DNA of 12,396 bases from an uncultured Bacilli bacterium (GTDB taxonomy: Bacteria > Bacillota_I > Bacilli_A > RF39 > UBA660). Numbering within the stretch: the stretch's first letter is position 1; every line of letters starts with the position of its first letter. The translations under genes were made by a program, and so were the position numbers. Under the pieces are notes generated by a model that ran no database searches, was not told the origin of the DNA, and worked only from the letters and a program-made list of their open reading frames with translations. Positions 1-6,858 of the stretch are shown in pieces. The DNA lies in NCBI GenBank assembly GCA_934101185.1, contig CAKOQD010000021.1, positions 1 to 12,396 of the forward strand, written 5' to 3'.

Positions 1-2
1 AA

Positions 3-2003
3 TCTAATTTAGATGAAAGTGGGGCAAATGAACCTAAAATAACATCAAACATGATACCGGTATATTATGATGAAACAAATAGTGTATGGAGAAAAGCAGA
101 CGTTAAAAATAGCAAAGAACAATACAAATGGTATGATTATAATAACAAGATGTGGGCAAATGCGGTCACTACTTTTCCTTATGAAGAAAAAGTTACTGAC
201 ACTATTAAAAAGAATATTAATGTAATGCCATGCTCACTCACATCTGAGTCAAGTAGTAATGTTAACACATCGGTAAACTCCCAATATAAAATGTCATTTA
301 CTACAACTAAAGCTAGTACCTTTTCTTTTGATTACAGTATGCTAAAAGGTACGAAAATATCAAAATTTCAAGTAACAATAAATGATACTACTGAAGTAAA
401 CAAAGACTTTTCAGGTAACTATACTGATTCTGTTTTTGAAGGAACTTATACCGATTCATTCACTAAAAATCTTGAAGCAAATAAGAAATATACGGTTATC
501 ATAAATGCAGAAGTTACATCATCTAATGCAAGTGCAGATAATAGTATTAAAGTGTCAAATATAAAATTAACTAATGAATATACGGATTTTTCATATGAAA
601 ATAGTGGTTCAAAATTTACAGTGAGTTATTATCATAGTCGCTCATACGCACTCGATCAAGTTACTGGTAAATACGTATTAAATCTAGTAAGTACATCATC
701 AGAATACTTGAAAGACAGTTATATATGTCCCAATACTACTTCAAATATTTGTGATGAAATATATAAAATAATTGATATAACTTATGGATACATGTGGTCT
801 GCAGAGGTAACTGATGCAACAATAAATAGCTATGTATCATATACATCTAAAAATATAGAAAATGAATTTTCAAAAAAAGAAATTGGTGAAGAAATACCAC
901 TAGATAAAATAAGCACAATGTGGGTATGGATACCAAGATACACTTATACATATTTAAATACAAATACACCAGAAGAAATCAAAATAAAGTTTGAAAAGGG
1001 GACAACAAGTAGTGGTACAATAAAATGTGTCAGCAACGTAACAGGTACTGGTACAACTTCAGAAACATGTACAGATACAATAAATGGAAACTTAAAAGCG
1101 GGAACTTCAACTTATACTCATCCAGCATTTACATTTGGAGAAGATGAATTAACAGGAATATGGGTAGGCAAATTTACTAATAGTAGTTACATAATAGAAA
1201 AGTCAAATGAAATGGTAGAAAACAATATAATAATAAAACCAAATAAAACATTTTTAAAACTAAGTGCATCAGAAGCATTTAAAACAATAAGGACAATGGA
1301 AAAAACAAATAATATGTATAAGTTTAATCAAAAAAATGATACCATGTTTAATTGGAATGGGGAACTTTCATATGATTCGAACAACATAGATACACACATG
1401 ATGAAAAATATGGAATGGGGAGCAGTAGCATATTTTTCGCATTCTAAATATGGTAGATGTACAAATAGTATTTGTGAAGAAATAACAATTAATAATTGCA
1501 CTGAAGCTATAACTGGTATTGGTGGTAATACAGTTGATGCAAACTACAGTTCATCAGCGTGTACAACCACTGAAAATAAATACAATGGTTCAAAAGGAAA
1601 AAAAGCAAGTACTACAGGAAATATATATGGAATATATGATATGAGTGGTAGCGATACACTCGTAATGAGTAATGTAATGAATTCATCAAATCAGTTTCAA
1701 ACATCAAAAGCAGGAAATTGGAATACAACAACCTATCCTTCAGCAAAATACTACGATAATTATTCAAATGGATACTCAGATAATACTTATCAACGTGGAA
1801 AATTAGGGGATGCAACAGTTGAAATGGCACCAACAGGAACAAGCGGCAACTGGTATTCAGATTATGCTAATTTTCCATATTATACAAATTCATGGTTTAT
1901 TCGAGGAGAAAGTTATGTTAGTAACAGTAAAGCTGGTATTTTTGCATTCAATAGTGGTGATGGTAATGATAAAACTTCTAGATCAATATTAGCTATAAAG
2001 TAG
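3..2003 (+). CDS. Large surface/adhesin-like protein with FGE/C-type-lectin-like C-terminal domain, 5'-partial
   Basis: The frame is open to the left edge (codons from base 3 give SNLDESGANEPK before the first Met at 51), so the gene starts outside the window and the Met at 51 is probably not the real start. Numbering from that Met: residues 1-43 are a module seen in surface proteins of AT-rich gut Firmicutes (IPVYYDE, YKWYDYNNKMWANAV). About 45-255 is a Ser/Thr/Asn-rich beta-type stretch I cannot assign. About 275-310 carries MWVWIPRYTYTY. About 430-650 resembles the formylglycine-generating-enzyme/C-type-lectin fold (MEWGAVAYFSHSKYG, YGIYDMSG, WFIRG near the end). Several Cys lie close together (C-x7-C and C-x4-C types), consistent with disulfides outside the cell. 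There is no LPXTG motif or C-terminal membrane segment; any signal peptide would lie in the missing N-terminus. Role is inferred as cell-surface or adhesive; ligand unknown. Family resemblance is from memory. Confidence 0.8.
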   Translation, partial: SNLDESGANEPKITSNMIPVYYDETNSVWRKADVKNSKEQYKWYDYNNKMWANAVTTFPYEEKVTDTIKKNINVMPCSLTSESSSNVNTSVNSQYKMSFTTTKASTFSFDYSMLKGTKISKFQVTINDTTEVNKDFSGNYTDSVFEGTYTDSFTKNLEANKKYTVIINAEVTSSNASADNSIKVSNIKLTNEYTDFSYENSGSKFTVSYYHSRSYALDQVTGKYVLNLVSTSSEYLKDSYICPNTTSNICDEIYKIIDITYGYMWSAEVTDATINSYVSYTSKNIENEFSKKEIGEEIPLDKISTMWVWIPRYTYTYLNTNTPEEIKIKFEKGTTSSGTIKCVSNVTGTGTTSETCTDTINGNLKAGTSTYTHPAFTFGEDELTGIWVGKFTNSSYIIEKSNEMVENNIIIKPNKTFLKLSASEAFKTIRTMEKTNNMYKFNQKNDTMFNWNGELSYDSNNIDTHMMKNMEWGAVAYFSHSKYGRCTNSICEEITINNCTEAITGIGGNTVDANYSSSACTTTENKYNGSKGKKASTTGNIYGIYDMSGSDTLVMSNVMNSSNQFQTSKAGNWNTTTYPSAKYYDNYSNGYSDNTYQRGKLGDATVEMAPTGTSGNWYSDYANFPYYTNSWFIRGESYVSNSKAGIFAFNSGDGNDKTSRSILAIK

Positions 2004-2018
2004 AAAAATGATTATAAA

Positions 2019-3263
2019 ATGCCACTTATGCTTGTCGGAACAAGACAAACAGGAAAAACATATATTCTTGAAGAGTTCTGTAAAAATAATTTTAATAATT
2101 ATATTTATATCAATCTTGACAAAGAAGAAAATATTTGTGAAGTATTTGAAAACTCTATAGATCCAAAGGTAATAATTGAAAAAATAGAAATTATTAAAAA
2201 TGTTATTATAAACCCTGAAGACACAGTAATATTCTTTGATGAAATACAAGTAAGTGAAAGGGCAATTACATCTTTAAAATATTTTTGTGAAAGTGAAAAA
2301 CCATATAAAATAGTATGTGCTGGTTCTTTACTTGGAGTAAAAATAAATAGATTCAAATCATCATTTCCAGTTGGAAAAGTAAATATTAAGTATTTATATC
2401 CTATGGACTTTGAAGAATACTTAATCGCACTAGGAGAACTCCCTCTAATCGAAGAAATTAAAAAACATTATGAAAGTAATGAATCATTAATTCATCCAAT
2501 TCATGAAAAAGCACTTGACTTATATAAAAAGTATTTAGTACTCGGAGGAATGCCTACGATGATAAATAATTTCATATCTAATGATTGTAATATAGCACAT
2601 GTCAATTTCGAATTACAAGAACAAATTATTACATCCTATTTAGCAGATATGAATAAGTACACAGAAAAAAATGAAGGAATAAAAAATAGTCAAATATACA
2701 ATGCTATTCCAAAAGAACTAGCAAGAGAAAATAATACATTCAAATATAGTATTGTATCAAAAGAAGCAAGAAAAATAAGATATGAAAGTAGTTTAGATTG
2801 GTTACTTGCTAGTAATATGATTCTAAGATGCGATTTAACTGAAAAAAATGAATCACCATTAAAAGCATTTGTTAACTCTGATAAGTTTAAGATATATTTA
2901 AGTGATATAGGATTGCTTAGATCCCTTTCAAACTTAGACTATAGTGAAATATTAATGGATAAAAATGAAATGTTTAAAGGAGTGCTTACTGAAAACTATA
3001 TAGCATGTGAATTATATCCAAAAACTAAAGAATTATATTATTACAATTTTGATAAATATGAAATAGACTTCTTAATAAAAATAAATGGTGATATAATTCC
3101 AATCGAAGTAAAAAGTGGAAGAAGAACAAATAGTAAGAGCTTAAATGAATATGTAAAAAAATACAACCCTAAATATAGTATTAGAATATCTTCCAAAAAC
3201 TTTGGTTTTGAGAACAATATAAAATCAGTACCATTATATGCAGTATTCTGTATTAATAAATAA
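2019..3263 (+). CDS. AAA ATPase with DUF4143 C-terminal domain, probably N-terminally truncated
   Basis: 414 residues from this ATG. Order: P-loop GTRQTGKT at 7-14, Walker B VIFFDEIQ at 70-77, sensor-like CAGSLLG at 100-106, YPMDFEEYL at 127-135, GGMPTM at 176-181, then the DUF4143 part with ENYIACEL at 325-332 and a PD-(D/E)XK-like core (EID at 348-350, EVK at 363-365). This is the AAA_14 plus DUF4143 layout; the family's cellular role is poorly known and some members are suspected DNA- or toxin-related ATPases. The start is odd. No Shine-Dalgarno precedes it, and Met1 falls immediately before the first P-loop strand, where relatives usually carry a leading helix of about 15-20 residues. The five in-frame codons between the upstream TAG and this ATG read KNDYK, which looks like the tail of that missing helix. 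It may be a decapitated gene with poor translation. The body of the frame is intact. Confidence 0.85.
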   Translation: MPLMLVGTRQTGKTYILEEFCKNNFNNYIYINLDKEENICEVFENSIDPKVIIEKIEIIKNVIINPEDTVIFFDEIQVSERAITSLKYFCESEKPYKIVCAGSLLGVKINRFKSSFPVGKVNIKYLYPMDFEEYLIALGELPLIEEIKKHYESNESLIHPIHEKALDLYKKYLVLGGMPTMINNFISNDCNIAHVNFELQEQIITSYLADMNKYTEKNEGIKNSQIYNAIPKELARENNTFKYSIVSKEARKIRYESSLDWLLASNMILRCDLTEKNESPLKAFVNSDKFKIYLSDIGLLRSLSNLDYSEILMDKNEMFKGVLTENYIACELYPKTKELYYYNFDKYEIDFLIKINGDIIPIEVKSGRRTNSKSLNEYVKKYNPKYSIRISSKNFGFENNIKSVPLYAVFCINK

Positions 3264-3276
3264 AACAATAAAAGAC

Positions 3277-3318
3277 AAAAGTATCATCTGATTTACATTA
3301 TGATGATACTTTTATTTT
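3277..3318 (+). terminator. Rho-independent terminator after the AAA ATPase gene
   Basis: A perfect 12-bp stem pairs 3277-3288 (AAAAGTATCATC) with 3302-3313, with a 13-base loop. The distal arm ends in TTTT and is followed by ATTTT. It starts 13 bases after the ATPase stop codon. The A-rich proximal side means it could also act on the opposite strand. It separates the accessory unit from the ireB operon. Confidence 0.85.
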
Positions 3319-3336
3319 AAAATCTTCCAACTATTA

Positions 3337-3365
3337 TTGATAAAATATCTTATAAATGATAAAAT
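3337..3365 (+). promoter_or_regulatory. Sigma-A-type promoter of the ireB-trhP2 operon
   Basis: The -35 is TTGATA at 3337-3342 and the -10 is TAAAAT at 3360-3365, with a 17-base spacer; each differs from consensus at one position. It lies between the upstream terminator and the ribosome binding site of ireB. Transcription would start near 3371-3373. Each hexamer falls in a different copy of the tandem repeat described separately. Confidence 0.7.
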
Positions 3366-3373
3366 ATCTTATA
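3338..3373 (+). repeat. Two-copy tandem direct repeat over the ireB promoter
   Basis: TGATAAAATATCTTATA (17 bases) occurs at 3338-3354 and again, identical, at 3357-3373, giving a 19-base period. The repeat covers the -35/-10 region. It could be a tandem duplication in AT-rich DNA or a pair of operator sites spaced a little under two helical turns apart. Confidence 0.8.
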
Positions 3374-3380
3374 GATATTT
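3362..3380. promoter_or_regulatory. Palindrome at the predicted ireB transcription start (candidate operator)
   Basis: AAATATCT at 3362-3369 and AGATATTT at 3373-3380 form a perfect 8-bp inverted repeat with a 3-base centre (TAT). It begins inside the -10 and spans the predicted start site, a usual position for a repressor operator. The upstream repeat copy lacks the second arm, so only the downstream copy is palindromic. No binding protein can be named. In DNA this AT-rich, palindromes arise by chance more often. Confidence 0.4.
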
Positions 3381-3396
3381 CTAAAGGAGTGATAGT

Positions 3397-3645
3397 ATGG
3401 AAGACAAGACTATGGTTTTTAATATTGATGATTTAAATAACTACATGGTCACTGAAACATTACTTAATGTAAAAAACAATCTTGAAGAAAAAGGATACAA
3501 AGGAATAGACCAAATAGTAGGCTATCTTCTTACGGGAGATGAAACATATATTTCTAATTATAAAGACTCAAGAAAAAAAATACAAAGTATAGAACGTGAA
3601 ATAATCATAAAGACACTTGTTAAAAACTATCTAAGAGACTTATGA
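3397..3645 (+). CDS. ireB: IreB family regulatory phosphoprotein (DUF965, YrzL)
   Basis: 82 residues, the normal family length. The conserved core reads LEEKGYKGIDQIVGYLLTGD (about 28-47), followed by a YI-x3-KDSRKKI-x6-REIIIKTLVKNYL pattern that matches the IreB family throughout. In Enterococcus faecalis IreB is a small cytoplasmic substrate of the PASTA Ser/Thr kinase IreK and tunes cephalosporin tolerance and cell-wall stress responses. The known phosphosites there are two N-terminal threonines. Here only one Thr (T5, in DKTMVF) is present in the first 18 residues. A strong ribosome binding site (AAAGGAG at 3383-3389) lies 7 bases before the ATG. First gene of the seven-gene operon; its TGA overlaps the ruvX start by 4 bases. 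Neither the kinase nor its phosphatase is in the window. Confidence 0.95.
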   Translation: MEDKTMVFNIDDLNNYMVTETLLNVKNNLEEKGYKGIDQIVGYLLTGDETYISNYKDSRKKIQSIEREIIIKTLVKNYLRDL

Positions 3646-4055
3646 GATATTTAGGACTAGACTTAGGCAAAAAATCATTAGGAATATCTTTATCTGATAA
3701 ACTTGGTTTAATTGCATCATTTTATAAAAATATTAAAAGTGATGATGAAGAAGAGTTAATCGAAGAAATACTAAAAATAATTGAAAAAGAACATGTTGAT
3801 GAAATAGTACTAGGACTACCTAAAAACATGAATGGTTCTTTAGGATTTCGTTGCGATGAAACAATAGAGTTTAAAGAAAAATTAGAACAAAAAACAAATA
3901 AAAAAGTTCATCTTGAAGACGAAAGACTAACTACTAAAGTAGCGCAACAAGTACTAATAAACGCCGATATGTCAAGAAAAAAAAGAAAAAAAGTAATTGA
4001 TGGAGTATCCGCCGTAGTGATACTGCAATCGTTTTTAGATAAGGGAGGAAAATAA
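3642..4055 (+). CDS. ruvX: Putative Holliday junction resolvase / 16S rRNA processing nuclease YqgF (RuvX)
   Basis: 137 residues, the usual size of the YqgF/RuvX RNase H-like fold. The expected acidic sites are visible: D7 in the first strand (LGLDLGKKSLG, 4-14), the LGLPKNMNGS loop at 57-66, DERLTT at 93-98 and D120 in IDGVSAVVILQ. YqgF homologues cleave branched DNA in vitro and are needed for maturation of the 16S rRNA 5' end in E. coli; which role dominates here is not decided by sequence. It starts within the ATGA overlap with ireB, so translational coupling is likely. It is the yrrK position of the Bacillus cluster. Nothing is missing. Confidence 0.95.
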   Translation: MRYLGLDLGKKSLGISLSDKLGLIASFYKNIKSDDEEELIEEILKIIEKEHVDEIVLGLPKNMNGSLGFRCDETIEFKEKLEQKTNKKVHLEDERLTTKVAQQVLINADMSRKKRKKVIDGVSAVVILQSFLDKGGK

Positions 4056-4056
4056 T

Positions 4057-4356
4057 ATGGAAGAAAACAAAAATGAAGAATTAAGAGATGATATGTTTAT
4101 AGGATTCAATGAAAAAGGAGAACAAAAAACATTTTACAAACTTTTAGAATTTGATTCAAATGAAACAGGTAAACACTATCTTGCTTACACTGACAATGAA
4201 ACAGATGAAGAAGGAAACTTAAAAGCATATGGTTCAATAGTGATCGAAGAAGGAGATCACACAAAACTTGAACCAATTACAACTGAAAAAGAATGGAAAG
4301 TAATTGAAATGGCTCTTAAAGTTTTACAAGAAGAAGTGACAGATAAAAATGAATAG
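4057..4356 (+). CDS. yrzB: DUF1292 family protein (YrzB-like)
   Basis: 99 residues, very acidic, with the DUF1292 pattern: FYKLLEFDSNETGKHYLAY near 26-44, followed by a DETDEEGN-type acidic turn, an IVIEEGD strand and the EKEWKVIEMALKVL helix near 79-92. The function of the family is unknown; it is conserved in Firmicutes in exactly this place, next to ireB and ruvX. It starts one base after the ruvX stop with a strong ribosome binding site (AAGGGAGG at 4041-4048) inside the end of ruvX, which suggests efficient translation. It overlaps mltG by 8 bases. Cytoplasmic, with no signal or membrane segment. Confidence 0.9.
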   Translation: MEENKNEELRDDMFIGFNEKGEQKTFYKLLEFDSNETGKHYLAYTDNETDEEGNLKAYGSIVIEEGDHTKLEPITTEKEWKVIEMALKVLQEEVTDKNE

Positions 4357-5434
4357 TAAAATCAAAAAGAAAAAAGTAAAGTTTAAAAAAGGCTTCAAAA
4401 TCGGAGTCTTAGTCTCTTCAATTATAATCATCATATTATCAACCACTATATACTTACTAACACCAGTATCAAGTAGTACAAAAAAAGAAATAATAACAAT
4501 TGAAAGTGGTACATCAACTAAAGAAATTGCAACACTTCTAAAGAATAAAAAACTTATTAAAAGTAAAACATTATTTACAATATACTCTAAAATAAAAAAA
4601 GCAAATTACTATGCAGCATCATATGAAATAAGTCCTAATATGTCACTTAATGAAATTATAAATAAATTACAAACAACTGGTACTAATATCAATGAAGTTA
4701 CAATAACTATAAAAGAAGGACAAAACATGAGACAAATTGCTAAACTAATATCAGAAAATACTAGTATTAAATATGATGATATAATTAAAAAAACAAAAGA
4801 TCAAAAATACTTAGATAAATTAATTGATAAGTATTGGTTTATTGAAAAAGATATAAAAAATAGTAATCTTTACTATAATCTTGAAGGGTATTTATTTCCA
4901 GACACATATCAAATAGATAAAGAAGAAACTGATATCGAAAAAGTTTTTGAAGTCCTATTAAACCAAATGGACCAAGTATTAAGTGAATATAAGAAAGATA
5001 TTGAAAAATCTAACTACAGCATTCACAAACTACTTACTTTAGCATCAGTTACACAAAGCGAAGGTTATAATGAAGACGACTTTAAAAATATAGCAAGTGT
5101 TTTTTATAATAGAATGAAAAATAATATACCATTAGAAAGTTGTGTAACATCATACTATGGAGTTAAAAAAGAAATGACTGAAGCACTAACTAATTCAGAC
5201 ATTAATAATCAAAATGCTTACAACACACGCGGTGACAATCCAGCATTATTTCCAATTGGACCAATATCCGCTCCAGGTAAGAAAGCAATCGAAGCAGTAG
5301 TAAAACCAATTAAAACAAATTACTATTACTTTGTTTCAGACAAAAATCATAAATTATATTTTACAAAAACATTAAAAGAACATGAACAAACAATAAACAA
5401 ATTAGAACAAGAAGGATTGTGGTTACAATGGTAG
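4349..5434 (+). CDS. mltG: Endolytic peptidoglycan transglycosylase MltG (YceG-like)
   Basis: 361 residues. A basic N-terminus (KIKKKKVKFKKGFK) precedes one membrane helix at about 17-38, so the bulk lies outside the membrane. A LysM-like subdomain covers roughly 45-135. The YceG catalytic domain follows: LEGYLFPDTY at 178-187, LASVTQSEG at 231-239, ASVFYNRM at 249-256, YNT at 291-293, GPISAPGKKAIEA at 304-316 and YYYFV at 325-329. MltG cuts nascent glycan strands at the membrane and helps set glycan length during septal and peripheral wall growth. The active-site segment usually reads E-x-E; here the first Glu is Gln (Q236) and the second, E238, is kept. The start overlaps yrzB by 8 bases with only a weak AG-rich binding site, implying coupling. 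The 3' end overlaps trmR. Confidence 0.95.
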   Translation: MNSKIKKKKVKFKKGFKIGVLVSSIIIIILSTTIYLLTPVSSSTKKEIITIESGTSTKEIATLLKNKKLIKSKTLFTIYSKIKKANYYAASYEISPNMSLNEIINKLQTTGTNINEVTITIKEGQNMRQIAKLISENTSIKYDDIIKKTKDQKYLDKLIDKYWFIEKDIKNSNLYYNLEGYLFPDTYQIDKEETDIEKVFEVLLNQMDQVLSEYKKDIEKSNYSIHKLLTLASVTQSEGYNEDDFKNIASVFYNRMKNNIPLESCVTSYYGVKKEMTEALTNSDINNQNAYNTRGDNPALFPIGPISAPGKKAIEAVVKPIKTNYYYFVSDKNHKLYFTKTLKEHEQTINKLEQEGLWLQW

Positions 5435-6027
5435 AAAAAACATACAACGAAATTAAAACAATAAAAGAGTACGCATTAGTAAATAAAGTACCAATTATGG
5501 TAGATGATAGCATTGACTTTATAATATCCAAAATACATCAAAAAAGAGCAAGAAAAGTACTTGAAATAGGTACTGCAATCGGATACTCTGCAATTATGAT
5601 GGCACTATCATCACCAAATCTTACAATAACATCAATAGAAAAAGATAAAGATAGATACCTTGAAGCAGTAAAAAATATTAAAAAGTTTAATCTTGAAGAT
5701 AGGATAACTCTAATATATAATGACGCCCTTGAAGTATCACTAAAAGAAAAATACGACCTTATTTTAATTGACGCTGCTAAAAGTAAAAACCTAGATTTCT
5801 TCAACAAATTTGAAAAAAATCTAGAACCAAATGGAACAATAATAACAGATAACTTAAGCTTTCATGGTTACGTAGAACAAGAACCATCACAAATAAAAAA
5901 TAGAAACATAAGAGCCTTAGTTAGAAAAATAAGAAACTACATAGACTTTTTAGAAAACAATCTTAAATATAAAACAACATTCTATGAAATCGGAGATGGT
6001 TTATCAGTTACAGAAAAAAGGATGTGA
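5428..6027 (+). CDS. trmR: tRNA 5-hydroxyuridine methyltransferase, SAM-dependent O-methyltransferase (TrmR/YrrM)
   Basis: 199 residues from ATG 5428. I prefer this start to GTG 5419 because AAGGA at 5412-5416 is 11 bases from the ATG but only 2 from the GTG. It is a class I methyltransferase of the catechol-O-methyltransferase-like (Methyltransf_3) family: SAM-binding VLEIGTAIGYS at 44-54, acidic E71 closing the next strand (SIEKDKDRY), the LIDAAKS segment with D115 and K118, and the metal-site-like TDN at 140-142. In B. subtilis TrmR (YrrM) methylates 5-hydroxyuridine at tRNA position 34 to 5-methoxyuridine, widening wobble decoding. It sits directly before the two U32 genes that make its hydroxylated substrate, which supports that role over a generic O-methyltransferase. 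It overlaps mltG by 7 bases. Confidence 0.88.
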   Translation: MVEKTYNEIKTIKEYALVNKVPIMVDDSIDFIISKIHQKRARKVLEIGTAIGYSAIMMALSSPNLTITSIEKDKDRYLEAVKNIKKFNLEDRITLIYNDALEVSLKEKYDLILIDAAKSKNLDFFNKFEKNLEPNGTIITDNLSFHGYVEQEPSQIKNRNIRALVRKIRNYIDFLENNLKYKTTFYEIGDGLSVTEKRM

Positions 6028-6033
6028 TACAAT

Positions 6034-6858
6034 ATGAAACTATTAGTCATACCAACATCTATAAATATTAAAAAATATGAGAATGCCTCTGCATTCCTTT
6101 TTGGTTTAAAAGACTTCTCATACACAACACCTATATCCATAACATTAAAAGATCTAAAAAAAATAAAACAAAAAACAGATAAAGAAATATTTGTAAAGAT
6201 AGATAAAAACATTTTTAATAAAGATATAGAAAACTTAAAAAAAACTCTACTAGAAATAGACAAACTAAATATAAATGGAATCTTCTTTTATGATCTTTCA
6301 GTACTATCATTATCAAAAAAACTGAACTTAAAAACACCATTAATATGGAATCAAAACTTCTTTGTAACGAATTATAAAACCTGCAATCACTATGAAGCTC
6401 AAGGAGTCTATGGAGCAGTAACCTCATCTGAAATAACACTACAAGAAATCCTAGAAATAAGAAAAAATACTAACTTTAAACTATTTGTTAATATATTTGG
6501 TTATCAAATGATGGCATTTTCTAAAAGAAAACTAATTACTAATTACTTTAAATACTTAAAAAAGAAAAACTACAAAAGAAATAACTATATAATTGAAAAA
6601 GATAAAAAATTCTTAATAAAAGAAACAAAAGAAGGAACAATGATCCTATCAGATAAAATATTAAATGGATTAAAATATAAGAATGAGTTAGAAAACTCTA
6701 AAATAGATTACTTAATATTAGATCAAACAATGATAAAAGATAAAGACTTTAAAAAAGTATTACAAGCTATAAAAAATAATAAAGATATAAATAATATTAT
6801 TCCTAATACAGATACTTTATTCCTAGATAAAAAAACAATATATAAGGTGAAAAGATGA
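6034..6858 (+). CDS. trhP1: U32-family protein, TrhP1/YrrN-like, without the U32 cysteines
   Basis: 274 residues, a compact U32 (former peptidase U32) barrel protein in the yrrN position. The region GYQMMAFSKRKLITNYF at 156-172 aligns without gaps to the signature of the next gene (166-182 there), but the three cysteines of that segment are Met159, Ala161 and Lys166. Only one Cys (C117) is found in the whole protein, so an iron-sulfur cluster bound in the TrhP2 manner is unlikely. In B. subtilis the YrrN/YrrO pair (TrhP1/TrhP2) is needed for prephenate-dependent hydroxylation of tRNA U34. By inference this copy is a structural or substrate-binding partner. It starts 6 bases after trmR and overlaps trhP2 by 4 bases (ATGA). 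Lys, Asn and Ile content is very high even for this window. Family call is firm; the precise role is less sure. Confidence 0.82.
   Translation: MKLLVIPTSINIKKYENASAFLFGLKDFSYTTPISITLKDLKKIKQKTDKEIFVKIDKNIFNKDIENLKKTLLEIDKLNINGIFFYDLSVLSLSKKLNLKTPLIWNQNFFVTNYKTCNHYEAQGVYGAVTSSEITLQEILEIRKNTNFKLFVNIFGYQMMAFSKRKLITNYFKYLKKKNYKRNNYIIEKDKKFLIKETKEGTMILSDKILNGLKYKNELENSKIDYLILDQTMIKDKDFKKVLQAIKNNKDINNIIPNTDTLFLDKKTIYKVKR

Noticed and set aside
1612..1842. Minus-strand open frame of 76 codons inside the surface-protein gene
   Set aside because: It is antisense to a well-supported coding frame, has no family resemblance, and is expected by chance in AT-rich DNA. The other minus-strand frames (for example 5538-5807, 5982-6263, 9382-9660) were rejected for the same reasons.
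2001..2003. Recoded or read-through TAG joining the surface protein to the ATPase
   Set aside because: TAG is the normal stop of yrzB, mltG, trhP2 and mutS here, and the surface protein ends with a natural-looking domain terminus. A genomic junction explains the shared frame better.
1990..2018. Promoter for the ATPase gene based on TATAAA at 1994-1999
   Set aside because: No -35-like hexamer lies 16-18 bases upstream and there is no ribosome binding site before ATG 2019. TATAAA is common by chance at this base composition.
3264..3396. Riboswitch or T-box leader upstream of the ireB operon
   Set aside because: The gap is 133 bases and is fully explained by a terminator, a promoter with repeats and a ribosome binding site. 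The leader after the predicted start is about 25 bases, too short for a structured riboswitch.
5419..5427. GTG at 5419 as the trmR start
   Set aside because: The only binding site (AAGGA at 5412-5416) is 2 bases from the GTG, too close, but 11 from the ATG at 5428, and the added residues (MVT) do not belong to the conserved family start.
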